A stretch of 32,217 nucleotides of DNA, from positions 1 through 32,217 of the forward strand of contig JADHLF010000030.1 of NCBI GenBank assembly GCA_016780825.1, written 5' to 3'. Positions 16,294 through 23,824 of this stretch are shown here, one piece after another. The DNA is from Planktomarina sp. (GTDB lineage: Bacteria; Pseudomonadota; Alphaproteobacteria; Rhodobacterales; Rhodobacteraceae). Below the pieces are notes generated by a model. That model was not told the DNA's origin and did no database searches. It worked only from the letters and a program-made list of their open reading frames with translations. The translations under genes were made by a program, and so were the position numbers. The stretch's first letter is position 1. Every line of letters starts with the position of its first letter.

Positions 16294-16623
16294 ATGGGAA
16301 AGATTGATGTGACGAATTTAGATTTTGCACGGTTGGAGCCTCAGATCTTCGAAGCTGCGCGGTTGATGGAGATGCTGTCGCATCCTGCGCGGCTGCGAAT
16401 TCTTTGCACGATGCTTGGCGGCGAGAAAAATGTACAGGATTTGGCGATGAGTGCGAGCCTGTCACAGCCGGCCATGTCGCATCATTTGCGCAAGCTGCGC
16501 GATTCCGAGCTGGTGAACACCCGGCGCGACAAGCAAACCATATATTATTCCCTGAAAGGCGCGCATGTGGCGGCCGTGCTGGAGGTCCTGCATGGCTTAT
16601 ATTGCAGCGAGCTTATTCTTTAG
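16294..16623 (+). CDS. ArsR-family transcriptional repressor, SqrR/BigR-like
   Basis: A 109 aa winged-helix protein of the ArsR/SmtB family. The core runs from MLSHPARLRILCTMLGG through the recognition helix SLSQPAMSHHLRKLRDSELVNTRR and the wing QTIYYSL. It lacks the ELCVCDL metal site of arsenic sensors. Its only two cysteines are Cys38 (RILCTM) and Cys104 (GLYCSE), 66 residues apart, the same separation and context as Cys41 and Cys107 of Rhodobacter capsulatus SqrR as I recall it. SqrR represses photosynthesis and sulfide-oxidation genes until reactive sulfur links the cysteines. The ATG at 16294 follows AGGG; an upstream TTG (16276 or 16258) is possible. The 3' end overlaps hemY by 11 bases on the opposite strand. 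Redox or persulfide sensing is inference from the cysteine pair. Confidence 0.87.
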   Translation: MGKIDVTNLDFARLEPQIFEAARLMEMLSHPARLRILCTMLGGEKNVQDLAMSASLSQPAMSHHLRKLRDSELVNTRRDKQTIYYSLKGAHVAAVLEVLHGLYCSELIL

Positions 16624-18088
16624 GGGGCGCAGTATCGGCAGATGTTTTCGCCGCGCTTGCGTCTGATTGGCTTAAGTCCTCCGGCTCTAAAAGCGGCGGG
16701 AGATCCTCAGCAGCCTGTGCCATATGACCGACGATCAAAGGCAGCATGTCTGGGCTCACCGCCTCGGACATTGGCGGGCGCTTCCAAGCGATGGCATCGA
16801 TGGCTTCACAATTGAGACAGACTGGCTCCCAATCGTGATGCACATGCCCGCAGTTATCGCAAATCCACTGTGGGTCGCGCTGGGCGGAAATGGCTTGGGT
16901 CAAGAGCTGGCGCACAGATTGATCATCGGCCCCGTCGCCGCGTTCGATGGCCGCGAGAATGGTCAATGCGCGCATGGTGGGATCGGTCTTCGCAAGATTG
17001 CCCAGCGCCCGCCGGGCCGCATCAAAATCGGCCAGGGCGACGTAAAGTTCCGCCATGAGCATTTTCGCTTCCGGATGAGAGTCTGTGCCTTTGATAAACT
17101 GTGCAAAGCGCTTGAGCCGGGCGGCTGGGGCTTCATCCGGGACGAGGGCGGCAAAACCGGCCGCGAGGTCTGGATGGGGCGCCAATTGCCAGGCCGCGCG
17201 CAAAATGCGGCTTGCCTGTTTGACATTGTTTTGTTCCCGATGGCCTTCGGCAGCCAGTAGGGCGGCGGGCACCAAACCGGGGGCAAGCCTGTTGGCTTCA
17301 ACCGCATAGGTTTGCGCCTCTTCCAACTTGCCCTCTGCGCGCAAATCACGGGCCTGGGAGAGGGCAAAAACCGCATCGCGGCGTTTGTGCACATCTTTCG
17401 GTAATGTCCCATGTTTCAGCTTGGCAGTCAGGGTTGCCCGAACCCCGCGCCAATCTTCTTGGCCTGCCTGCAGTTTGAGCAAGACATCCTGGGTTTCGCC
17501 ATGCCGCGGCTTGAGCGCAAAGGCATGTTCAGCCAATTTCAGCGCCACCTCCGTGTCGCCGTCCTGCAAATGTTGTTGCAGCAGACCATAGGTGCCAACA
17601 AATCGGGTTTTGGGGTCTTTTAGCAATTTCTTATAGGTCGCTTTTGCGGTCTGCCGATCTCCATTGGCCACGGCGGCCTGTGCCACGATCAAATTGGTCA
17701 AATCGGGGCGATTCAGCAGGCGATCGGCCTTTTTTGCCTTCGCCATTGCGTCGCGGCCATCGCCACTGGCCAGAGCCATCAACCCATCGGAAAGAGCTTC
17801 AAACCCGCGGCGCTCACGATTGCGATCGAAATAGCGCGACAGGGCGGTTTCATCGCCATTGATAAACCGTAGAAGCGCAACCACCAAACCCAAGAGTTTG
17901 AGCATAAGCCAAAAGACCACCAGCAAGCCCAGTACCAATAGGGCAGCCTGCAGCGCGCCGAAGGACAATTCAAATCCAGCATATTGAATTGTGACGCCGC
18001 CTTGCGCCTCCATCAGGCGACCCGCGGCAAAGCTGACGAGCATCACCATGGCCACGAAACTTAGGATTTTAATGAGGGACCAAAGCAT
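16613..18088 (-). CDS. hemY: HemY-like membrane TPR protein with C-terminal zinc ribbon
   Basis: A 491 aa inner-membrane protein of the HemY N-terminal family, named after a gene in enterobacterial heme operons; the exact function is unknown. Two hydrophobic segments lie at about 5-24 and 43-72, the rest is a long helical tetratricopeptide-like repeat region (about 95-400). Near the end WICDNCGHVHHDWEPVCLNC holds two CxxC pairs (Cys410, 413, 424, 427), a zinc-ribbon/rubredoxin-like knuckle. The C-terminal 50 residues are acidic and low in complexity. The ATG is preceded by GAGGAAAATAGA, 10 bases after the upstream mic60-like gene. The stop lies inside the 3' end of the ArsR-type gene. Confidence 0.88.
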   Translation of the reverse strand: MLWSLIKILSFVAMVMLVSFAAGRLMEAQGGVTIQYAGFELSFGALQAALLVLGLLVVFWLMLKLLGLVVALLRFINGDETALSRYFDRNRERRGFEALSDGLMALASGDGRDAMAKAKKADRLLNRPDLTNLIVAQAAVANGDRQTAKATYKKLLKDPKTRFVGTYGLLQQHLQDGDTEVALKLAEHAFALKPRHGETQDVLLKLQAGQEDWRGVRATLTAKLKHGTLPKDVHKRRDAVFALSQARDLRAEGKLEEAQTYAVEANRLAPGLVPAALLAAEGHREQNNVKQASRILRAAWQLAPHPDLAAGFAALVPDEAPAARLKRFAQFIKGTDSHPEAKMLMAELYVALADFDAARRALGNLAKTDPTMRALTILAAIERGDGADDQSVRQLLTQAISAQRDPQWICDNCGHVHHDWEPVCLNCEAIDAIAWKRPPMSEAVSPDMLPLIVGHMAQAAEDLPPLLEPEDLSQSDASAAKTSADTAPPKE

Positions 18089-18098
18089 TCTATTTTCC

Positions 18099-19214
18099 TC
18101 AATTGCCGCTTAGGGCGCTGGACAGTTCCGCAAGCGCAGCTTGCACCGCTTGGCGGTCTTGCGCAGCGGCGATCCAATCTTGCAAGTGATCTTGGCCAAT
18201 TTGCGGCAGGGCAGACAGCTCTGAGAGAGCTGCATTGAGATCCCCCTTGGTCACGGAAGCTTGCGCGCGCGAAATCACAGCCTCCGCTGAATTGCCCGGC
18301 TGCGGTTCTAAAGATCGGACGCCAAACTGGGCTTTCAAAAAGGCGAGAAGGCGGTTCTCTCCGGTCTGAGGCCCCTCGGCCAGACGTATCGCCTTCAAAG
18401 CGGCCCGCGCGGCGGGCGAAAACCCATCTTGCAAACTTCCCAATTGAGCCACGCCATCCTTGGCATGGGCCGCTAAGGCCTCGGGGAGGTCAATCTCTGT
18501 TGTGGCGACCAAATCGGAGAGGGCCGCCTCATAACCTGCACCATTTTCGGCAGCAGCTCTGATGGCGTTGAGCGCGGCGGTGATGGTGCCTGTCCGCGCG
18601 CGGGCCTTGGTGGCTTTTTGCAGCTCTTCAGCTTTGGTTTTTGTCTGTTCTATCTGTGCGCGTGCCGATTGCGCGACCTGTGCCATCTCGCTGCGCAGTT
18701 GCGCCAGCTCGCGTTCGTAGGCTTCGATCGCTTGGGGAGAGACGCTTTGCGCCAATGGTTGCTTTTCCACCTCCGCTATTCGCAGGGCAAGCGCTTGCAG
18801 CTCTGCCTCAATCTTCGCTTGCCTCTGGTCGATGTCACCGCGTAGCGCTTCCAGCGCCTCGCTTATGGCAAAGAGCCTGTCCGTGTGATCTACTGGTGCG
18901 GGTTTGGCTTCGATCTGTTTAATCTGTGCCCCTTGCTCCGCCAGCTGCTCTGCCAGACTGTCTTGCACCGACAGGATGGGTGCCAGCGGATCTGAGGGGT
19001 TGAGATAGGCGGGCAGGACGGCGGCGCCAAAGCCAAGCCCACCGGCCAAAATCCCACCGGCCACAAAGGGCCATATGACTTGAAATCGCGCGTTGCCGGG
19101 GGTGCCAAGCGCCTTCTCAGGCTCCGGCGGCGCGGAGACTGGGTCCGTTGGCTCCACCAGTTGAGCATCCTCAATGGGCTGCTTGGGTGCGTCTGTGGAC
19201 TTTTTATTGGACAC
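18099..19214 (-). CDS. Mitofilin/Mic60-like inner membrane protein (COG4223 type)
   Basis: Alphaproteobacterial homologue of mitochondrial Mic60, which shapes cristae; in purple bacteria it has been linked to intracytoplasmic membrane development. The layout is typical: a short charged proline-rich N-terminus, one transmembrane helix (about 46-69: VIWPFVAGGILAGGLGFGAA), a long periplasmic coiled coil (about 85-225, rich in A, E, Q, K, with IEAELQALALRIAEVEKQ) and a C-terminal helical mitofilin region (ALSELSALPQIGQDHLQDWI). I chose GTG 19214 behind AAAAGG, giving 371 aa; the frame is open to a TTG at 19265. It sits between hemD and hemY in one transcript, the usual place for this gene in the class. 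Confidence 0.85.
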   Translation of the reverse strand: MSNKKSTDAPKQPIEDAQLVEPTDPVSAPPEPEKALGTPGNARFQVIWPFVAGGILAGGLGFGAAVLPAYLNPSDPLAPILSVQDSLAEQLAEQGAQIKQIEAKPAPVDHTDRLFAISEALEALRGDIDQRQAKIEAELQALALRIAEVEKQPLAQSVSPQAIEAYERELAQLRSEMAQVAQSARAQIEQTKTKAEELQKATKARARTGTITAALNAIRAAAENGAGYEAALSDLVATTEIDLPEALAAHAKDGVAQLGSLQDGFSPAARAALKAIRLAEGPQTGENRLLAFLKAQFGVRSLEPQPGNSAEAVISRAQASVTKGDLNAALSELSALPQIGQDHLQDWIAAAQDRQAVQAALAELSSALSGN

Positions 19215-19271
19215 GATTTTTACCTTTTGTCTTTCGCCCTGTTTCAAACCTATCCGCCCGGGCAAAATCTC

Positions 19272-19976
19272 TCAACCACTCTTCACATCCATGAGCGGTG
19301 TTATGACTGCAGCCATGGCGTGGCGGTTGGGTTGAGCGGCAGGGATGACCTGACCAAAGCCAGCCTCATGGCACAGCGCGGCGATGGCGGGGCTCAGCGC
19401 CACGGCCCAATGTGGGCGCCAATCTAACGCCAGCTTTCCCAGAAGCTTTGCGCTGCGGGCTGAGAAAATTGGCAGAATAACGGGCGCGGATCGACGCAAA
19501 CTCTCATGGGTTTCTGCCTGTAGAGGACGCGCGATTTGCTCATAGACAATCACATTTTCAACCCGCAACGGGGTGCTGCGAAAATGCTCCGCCAGGTCGA
19601 CGGTCGTATGGGTGCCCCTTAGATGCAGCAGCGGTCCCTCTTGGCAGGCGATCGGCAGGGCATCGCAGAGCGCTTTGGCGGTATCGGCCAAATGGTAGGC
19701 GTTCAATCCCAGAGCGCGCGCGGCCTGGCTGGTGGACTGCCCAACACAATAGCAGGGCAACCGCGACCCCCGGAGAGCTCCGGGAAGAAATGACAGCGCA
19801 TTGGCGGAGGTGATGATCAACCCCTTGCAGGCCGAGATGTCACAGGAAGCCTCGACCGGAGCAATCTGCAAGATGGGGTCAATTATGATGTGATCGGGCT
19901 GCACACCCTGTGCGATGAGCTCATCGGCAAAATGACGAGCCTGGTCTTGAGGGCGTGTGAGCAATATATTGGGCAA
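19272..19976 (-). CDS. hemD: Uroporphyrinogen-III synthase HemD
   Basis: HemD closes hydroxymethylbilane with inversion of ring D, giving uroporphyrinogen III, the common precursor of heme and bacteriochlorophyll. Identity comes from the N-terminal LLTRPQDQARHFADEL, the ITSANAL loop, and the second-domain ILPIFSARSAKLLGKL; this family is weakly conserved, and the neighbours hemY and mic60 support the call. The start is taken as TTG 19976 (MPNILLTRPQ) behind GGTGGACGA, giving 234 aa. An ATG at 20144 keeps the frame open but would cover the gpsA start. The gene is divergent from gpsA with a gap of 99 bases. Confidence 0.86.
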   Translation of the reverse strand: MPNILLTRPQDQARHFADELIAQGVQPDHIIIDPILQIAPVEASCDISACKGLIITSANALSFLPGALRGSRLPCYCVGQSTSQAARALGLNAYHLADTAKALCDALPIACQEGPLLHLRGTHTTVDLAEHFRSTPLRVENVIVYEQIARPLQAETHESLRRSAPVILPIFSARSAKLLGKLALDWRPHWAVALSPAIAALCHEAGFGQVIPAAQPNRHAMAAVITPLMDVKSG

Positions 19977-20075
19977 TCGTCCACCGTAGGATTGAGCAGG
20001 AACTGCAAGGATGTTAGGCCTTGGGACAAATTTGCGCAACAGGGGCCGAACAATGAGCAAATCAAAGGACGCGTC

Positions 20076-21041
20076 ATGACGGTGTGTATTCTGGGTGCCG
20101 GCGCCTTTGGTACGGCACTGGCGGTTGCCCTGTCGGATCGCCATGACGTGCGCCTTTGGGGGCGCGAGGGCGCGGCGCTCCGTGCGATGGCGCAGAGCCG
20201 CAGATCACCTCGGTTGCCCGATGTCACCTTGGGTGACAGGGTCACAGTGACTGCTGATGCCAAAACCGCCTTGCAGGGCGCGGACTTCATCTTGAGCGCC
20301 ATTCCATTGCAAGCCACCCATGCGGCCTTGAGCGAATTGGTGCCTTTGTTTGCCGGTCAGCCTTTGATTGGGTGCAGTAAGGGGGTGGATCTGACGACCG
20401 GTCTGGGTGGCTATTCGGTGTTGCGATCCGTTTATAAGCAGGGCCCTTCGGGCTTGCTGACGGGTCCAAGCTTTGCGGTAGATATAGCGGGCGGCTTGCC
20501 AACGGCCTTGACCCTTGCTGCCGAGGCCCAAGAGGATGTCAGCGCGTGGCAGGCGGCTTTGTCCACAGAAACATTGCGGCTATATACCTCAAGTGATCCC
20601 GTTGGGGCTGAGCTCGGCGGGGCGTTGAAAAATGTCATTGCCATCGCCTGTGGTGCCACTATTGGTGCAGGGCTTGGGCAGAGTGCTCGGGCGGCGTTGA
20701 TCACCCGTGGACAGGCCGAAATCATACGCTATGCGGTGAAACTTGGCGCGCAACCAGAAACTTTGGCGGGTCTGTCCGGCTTTGGTGACCTTTGCCTCAC
20801 TTGTACATCTTCGAAATCAAGAAACTATCAATTTGGTCTGGCCCTTGGGCAGGGACAGGTTTTTGATAACGCTGTCACCGTAGAAGGCAGGGCCACAGCT
20901 TTGGCCCTATTGCCGATCATGGAGCGGCTTGAGATTGATATGCCGATTACAAAAGCAGTTGCGGGCCTATGTTCGGGTACGATAACTGTATCGCAAGCCT
21001 TGGCAGCCCTCATGGCGCGACCCCTCAGAAAGGAAATATAA
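20076..21041 (+). CDS. gpsA: NAD(P)H-dependent glycerol-3-phosphate dehydrogenase GpsA
   Basis: GpsA reduces dihydroxyacetone phosphate to sn-glycerol 3-phosphate for phospholipid synthesis in the cytoplasm. The Rossmann motif VCILGAGAFGTALAVAL is at residues 3-19; the C-terminal catalytic domain has GGALKNVIAIACGATIGAGLG with the active-site lysine, and LSGFGDLCLTCTSSKSRNYQFG. ATG 20076 has AAAGGA at a good distance. The open frame back to 19890 is antisense to hemD and not part of the protein. The product is 321 aa. Its TAA overlaps the next ATG (TAATG), so gpsA, the YciI-like gene and the EVE gene are coupled. Confidence 0.95.
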   Translation: MTVCILGAGAFGTALAVALSDRHDVRLWGREGAALRAMAQSRRSPRLPDVTLGDRVTVTADAKTALQGADFILSAIPLQATHAALSELVPLFAGQPLIGCSKGVDLTTGLGGYSVLRSVYKQGPSGLLTGPSFAVDIAGGLPTALTLAAEAQEDVSAWQAALSTETLRLYTSSDPVGAELGGALKNVIAIACGATIGAGLGQSARAALITRGQAEIIRYAVKLGAQPETLAGLSGFGDLCLTCTSSKSRNYQFGLALGQGQVFDNAVTVEGRATALALLPIMERLEIDMPITKAVAGLCSGTITVSQALAALMARPLRKEI

Positions 21042-21313
21042 TGCGTATTGCTGTTATCACCCGCGACAAACCAGGACATTTGCACCTGCGTGTGGAGACG
21101 CGCGACGCGCATTTGGCCTATATCAAGGAAACTGGCCTTGTTGAAATGGCGGGTCCGTTTTTGGATGACGCCGAGCAAATGTGCGGCTCGCTGATTGTTC
21201 TGGAGGTGGAAAATATGGCCGCAGCGCAGGCTTGGGCCGAAAATGATCCATATAACAAGGCTGGATTGTTCGAAACTGTGACCCTGAGCCAGTGGAAGAA
21301 AGTCATCGGCTGA
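21041..21313 (+). CDS. YciI-like protein (YCII domain)
   Basis: A 90 aa dimeric ferredoxin-like-fold protein of the YCII family. Visible family features are the conserved histidine in RDAHLAYI and the strand-helix segment EMAGPFLDDAEQMCGSLIVLEVENMAAAQAWAENDPYNKAGLF, with the DPY motif near the end. Its biochemical role is unknown; some family members are suggested to be small enzymes acting on a histidine-aspartate pair. The ATG shares its A with the gpsA stop and the TGA overlaps the EVE gene start, so the three are translated together. Confidence 0.9.
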   Translation: MRIAVITRDKPGHLHLRVETRDAHLAYIKETGLVEMAGPFLDDAEQMCGSLIVLEVENMAAAQAWAENDPYNKAGLFETVTLSQWKKVIG

Positions 21314-21726
21314 TGGCCTATTGGTTGTTCAAATCGGAGCCAGCCACCTGGTCCTGGGCAGATCAACAGGCGAAAGGGATGGCCGGAGAAGAATGGGACG
21401 GCGTGCGCAATTATCAGGCACGCAATAACATGCGCGCGATGCAGCTGGGCGATCAGGCGTTTTTCTACCATTCGCAAAGTGAGAAGGCGATTGTCGGCAT
21501 TGTGGAGGTCTGCGCGCTGTCGCATCAAGACAGTCAAACCGAGGATCCACGGTGGGATTGTGTTGATATCCGCGCCGTCAGATCCTTGGCCAAACCTGTC
21601 ACCTTGCACATGTGTAAAGAAGATCCTCGATTGGCGGAGATGGCTTTGGTGAACTATACAAGGCTTTCGGTGCAACCGGTTCGCGCGGAAGAATGGGACA
21701 TTATTCTTGAGCTGTCGGAGCAATGA
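21313..21726 (+). CDS. EVE-domain protein
   Basis: A 137 aa protein consisting of one EVE domain, a PUA-like fold. The start MAYWLFKSEPATWSW, then EEWDGVRNYQARNNMRAMQLGDQAFFYHS and PRWDCVDIRAV are the family pattern. EVE and related YTH domains bind modified bases; the bacterial single-domain protein has no firmly assigned substrate. The ATG overlaps the YciI stop as TGATG. An in-frame ATG 21 bases upstream lies inside the preceding gene and is not needed. Confidence 0.9.
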   Translation: MAYWLFKSEPATWSWADQQAKGMAGEEWDGVRNYQARNNMRAMQLGDQAFFYHSQSEKAIVGIVEVCALSHQDSQTEDPRWDCVDIRAVRSLAKPVTLHMCKEDPRLAEMALVNYTRLSVQPVRAEEWDIILELSEQ

Positions 21727-21747
21727 GCGGCGCGCCTGTCGCGACGC

Positions 21748-21776
21748 TTTACATAGAATTTTTACTTTTTTAACAT
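21748..21776 (+). promoter_or_regulatory. Candidate promoter for the DUF1761 gene
   Basis: A -35 TTTACA (21748-21753), 17 bases, then TAACAT (21771-21776) in an unusually AT-rich stretch, 27 bases before the ATG. The -10 is a weak match (4 of 6). Confidence 0.45.
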
Positions 21777-21803
21777 AGGTCTATTCTTATTCGGAGGCAT
21801 ATT

Positions 21804-22199
21804 ATGGAAATTTTCAATGTTTTGGCGGCGGCGGCCGCTTCGTTTCTCTTTGGTGCTCTTTGGTACATGGTTTTATCTCGCCCATGGATGCGCGCGTCTG
21901 GCGTGGCGCAGGGGGCAGATGGCAAGCCGTTGAATGCTTCAAACCCACGCCCCTATATTCTGAGCGCGATCTCAGCGGTTCTGGTCGCAGGGATGATGCG
22001 CCATGTGCTCGCGGCCAGTGGGGTGACTGCCATCTCTGGCGGTGCCATTGCCGGGTTTGGCATTGGGGCGTTTTTGATTGTGCCTTGGATGATGATGAAC
22101 AATGAATTTGCCGGCAAGCCGTTTCAATTGACTGTCATTGACGGCGGCTATGCGGTGATCGGATGCACCCTCATGGGCGCGGTTTTGATGGCGTTTTAA
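21804..22199 (+). CDS. DUF1761-family membrane protein
   Basis: A 131 aa integral membrane protein with about four hydrophobic helices (roughly 5-24, 50-70, 75-96 and 110-130). It opens with a helix ending FGALWYMVLSRPWM, typical of DUF1761, and carries a WMMMNNEFAGKP loop. No function is established. The start is supported by GGAGG seven bases upstream. It stands alone between the EVE gene and nhaA on the same strand, with about 80-105 bases on either side; co-transcription with nhaA is possible but not shown. Confidence 0.82.
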   Translation: MEIFNVLAAAAASFLFGALWYMVLSRPWMRASGVAQGADGKPLNASNPRPYILSAISAVLVAGMMRHVLAASGVTAISGGAIAGFGIGAFLIVPWMMMNNEFAGKPFQLTVIDGGYAVIGCTLMGAVLMAF

Positions 22200-22305
22200 T
22201 CCCAAGCCTGGAGCGGCGACAGCGGTGCAAATTATGCAAGCCTAGACCTTGATCTTTGGGGAGCAAACCTCATATGCAAAGGGCATGCAATGAGGAGCGC
22301 CCCAG

Positions 22306-23505
22306 ATGACCAGAACCCTAACTCGAATTCAGGAGTTCCTCAAGTTGGAAGCCAGCGCCGGTTTGGTGCTGATGGCCATGGCGCTCCTGGCCATGCTCTT
22401 TGCCAACACCAGCCTTTCTTCGATCTATTCTGGAATATTGGACACCAATGTTCGAATCGGGATCGCCAGTTTTGAGATCTCAAAACCGGCATTATTGTGG
22501 ATCAATGACGGGCTCATGGCGATTTTCTTCTTCCTCGTTGGATTGGAGATCAAACGTGAAGTGCTCGCCGGCGAGCTGTCGAGTTTTGATAAGGCGGCCC
22601 TGCCCATTATTGCGGCGCTGGGCGGAATGGCTGTGCCGGGTTTGGTCTATTATTTCATCAACTCAGGATCCCCTGAAACCCTTGTGGGATGGGCTATTCC
22701 AACGGCAACAGATATTGCTTTTGCGCTCGGAATCTTGGCTTTGGTCGGCAGTCGCGCGCCTTTGGCGTTGAAAGTCTTCCTCTTGGCTGTGGCCATTATC
22801 GACGATCTCGGCGCAATTGTCATTATTGCGGTATTTTATACCTCAGATCTGTCCACCAATGCGCTGACTCTTGCTCTGCTTGGGTTTGCTATAGCTGTCG
22901 GATTGAACCGCGCCGGGGTGAAACGCGCGGCGCCCTATGTTTTGATTGGCGTCTTAATGTGGGTTTTTGTTTTGAAATCTGGCGTGCATGCGACCCTGGC
23001 GGGAGTGATGATCGCCTTAACCGTTCCGATGAAGCGCGAGGATGGTGACCACTCCTTGCTCCACCATCTTGAGCATGCGTTGCACCCTTGGGTTGCCTAT
23101 ATGATTTTGCCTATTTTTGCATTTGCCAATGCAGGGGTCACACTCACGGGCTTGACCTGGGCCGATTTTGCACAGCCCTTGACCCTGGGTATTGCTGCTG
23201 GGCTGTTCATCGGAAAACAGATTGGCGTCATGGGCGCGACAGTTCTTGCGGTCAAAACTGGCTTTGCGCGGCTGCCAGAAGGTGTCAATTGGCGGCATAT
23301 TTACGGCATTGCTGCGCTGACAGGGGTAGGTTTCACCATGAGCCTCTTCATTGGATCTCTGGCCTTCGGCGCGGATGACAAGATGAACGGCGTGCGCTTG
23401 GGTGTTTTGCTGGGATCTGTGGTTTCGGGCCTATTTGGCTATGCGATCTTAAGAACTGCGCCGCCAAAAACGTCGCTTGCAGAAGACAGCCCTGCTGGGG
23501 GCTAA
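22306..23505 (+). CDS. nhaA: Na+/H+ antiporter NhaA
   Basis: NhaA exports Na+ in exchange for 2 H+, controlling pH and sodium in the cytoplasm. The 399 aa protein has the expected 12-helix hydrophobic pattern. The key residues are visible: Asp136 in PTATDIAFALG and the ion-binding pair Asp166-Asp167 in AIIDDLGAI; LWINDGLMAIFFFLVGLEIKRE (64-85) and SGVHATLAGV are also conserved. A GAGGAG stands about nine bases before the ATG. The 106-base gap before it has no clear terminator, and the C-terminal tail is short and polar. Confidence 0.95.
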   Translation: MTRTLTRIQEFLKLEASAGLVLMAMALLAMLFANTSLSSIYSGILDTNVRIGIASFEISKPALLWINDGLMAIFFFLVGLEIKREVLAGELSSFDKAALPIIAALGGMAVPGLVYYFINSGSPETLVGWAIPTATDIAFALGILALVGSRAPLALKVFLLAVAIIDDLGAIVIIAVFYTSDLSTNALTLALLGFAIAVGLNRAGVKRAAPYVLIGVLMWVFVLKSGVHATLAGVMIALTVPMKREDGDHSLLHHLEHALHPWVAYMILPIFAFANAGVTLTGLTWADFAQPLTLGIAAGLFIGKQIGVMGATVLAVKTGFARLPEGVNWRHIYGIAALTGVGFTMSLFIGSLAFGADDKMNGVRLGVLLGSVVSGLFGYAILRTAPPKTSLAEDSPAGG

Positions 23506-23652
23506 GACGCTTAACATTGCATTTGATTTTGACGTCATAGCTTGCCCCGATGTCGTGGTATGTTTCGATTTCTTTCTTAACCAGAGGCCTTGTATTTAAA
23601 ATAGCGCCGTGGGGCCTGCCCTTCGTCGATCAATGCGCCTGACAGGATATGA

Positions 23653-23680
23653 TTGACGCAGACAGCCCCCTTCATATACA
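23653..23680 (+). promoter_or_regulatory. Candidate smoE promoter
   Basis: -35 TTGACG and -10 TATACA with a 16-base spacer; transcription would start near 23688 and leave a leader of about 137 bases. Confidence 0.4.
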
Positions 23681-23701
23681 AAATCGATGAAAATTACTGA
23701 G

Positions 23702-23729
23702 ATACTTTTTTATTGTGTAAAAAAAGTAT
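23702..23729. repeat. AT-rich perfect inverted repeat upstream of smoE
   Basis: Arms ATACTTTTTT (23702-23711) and AAAAAAGTAT (23720-23729) are exact reverse complements around the 8-base loop ATTGTGTA. It could be an operator, or a hairpin in the leader RNA. As an intrinsic terminator it is unlikely, since the stem has a single G-C pair. Confidence 0.6.
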
Positions 23730-23824
23730 TACTCTTTGCGGCAAAAATATTTGTGACGGGATGGTTAATAGCTCATGCATTGACGACTGGTTGAACGACC
23801 AACCGCGATTTCAGGGAGGAAAAC

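Larger units (their letters stand above)
23506..23824. promoter_or_regulatory. Leader region of the polyol transporter operon
   Basis: This 319-base gap holds no gene. A promoter candidate is TTGACG (23653-23658), 16 bases, TATACA (23675-23680). Downstream lie an AT-rich perfect inverted repeat (23702-23729), the small palindrome TTTGCGGCAAA, and the repeat GGTTG-N6-CAACC (23789-23804). A strong ribosome site GGGAGGA stands just before the smoE ATG. The symmetric elements are likely binding sites for the operon's AraC-type or another regulator, which is inference. Confidence 0.5.

Noticed and set aside
19890..20075. N-terminal extension of gpsA by 62 codons
   Set aside because: The first part is antisense to hemD and the Rossmann motif should be at the N-terminus, as with ATG 20076.
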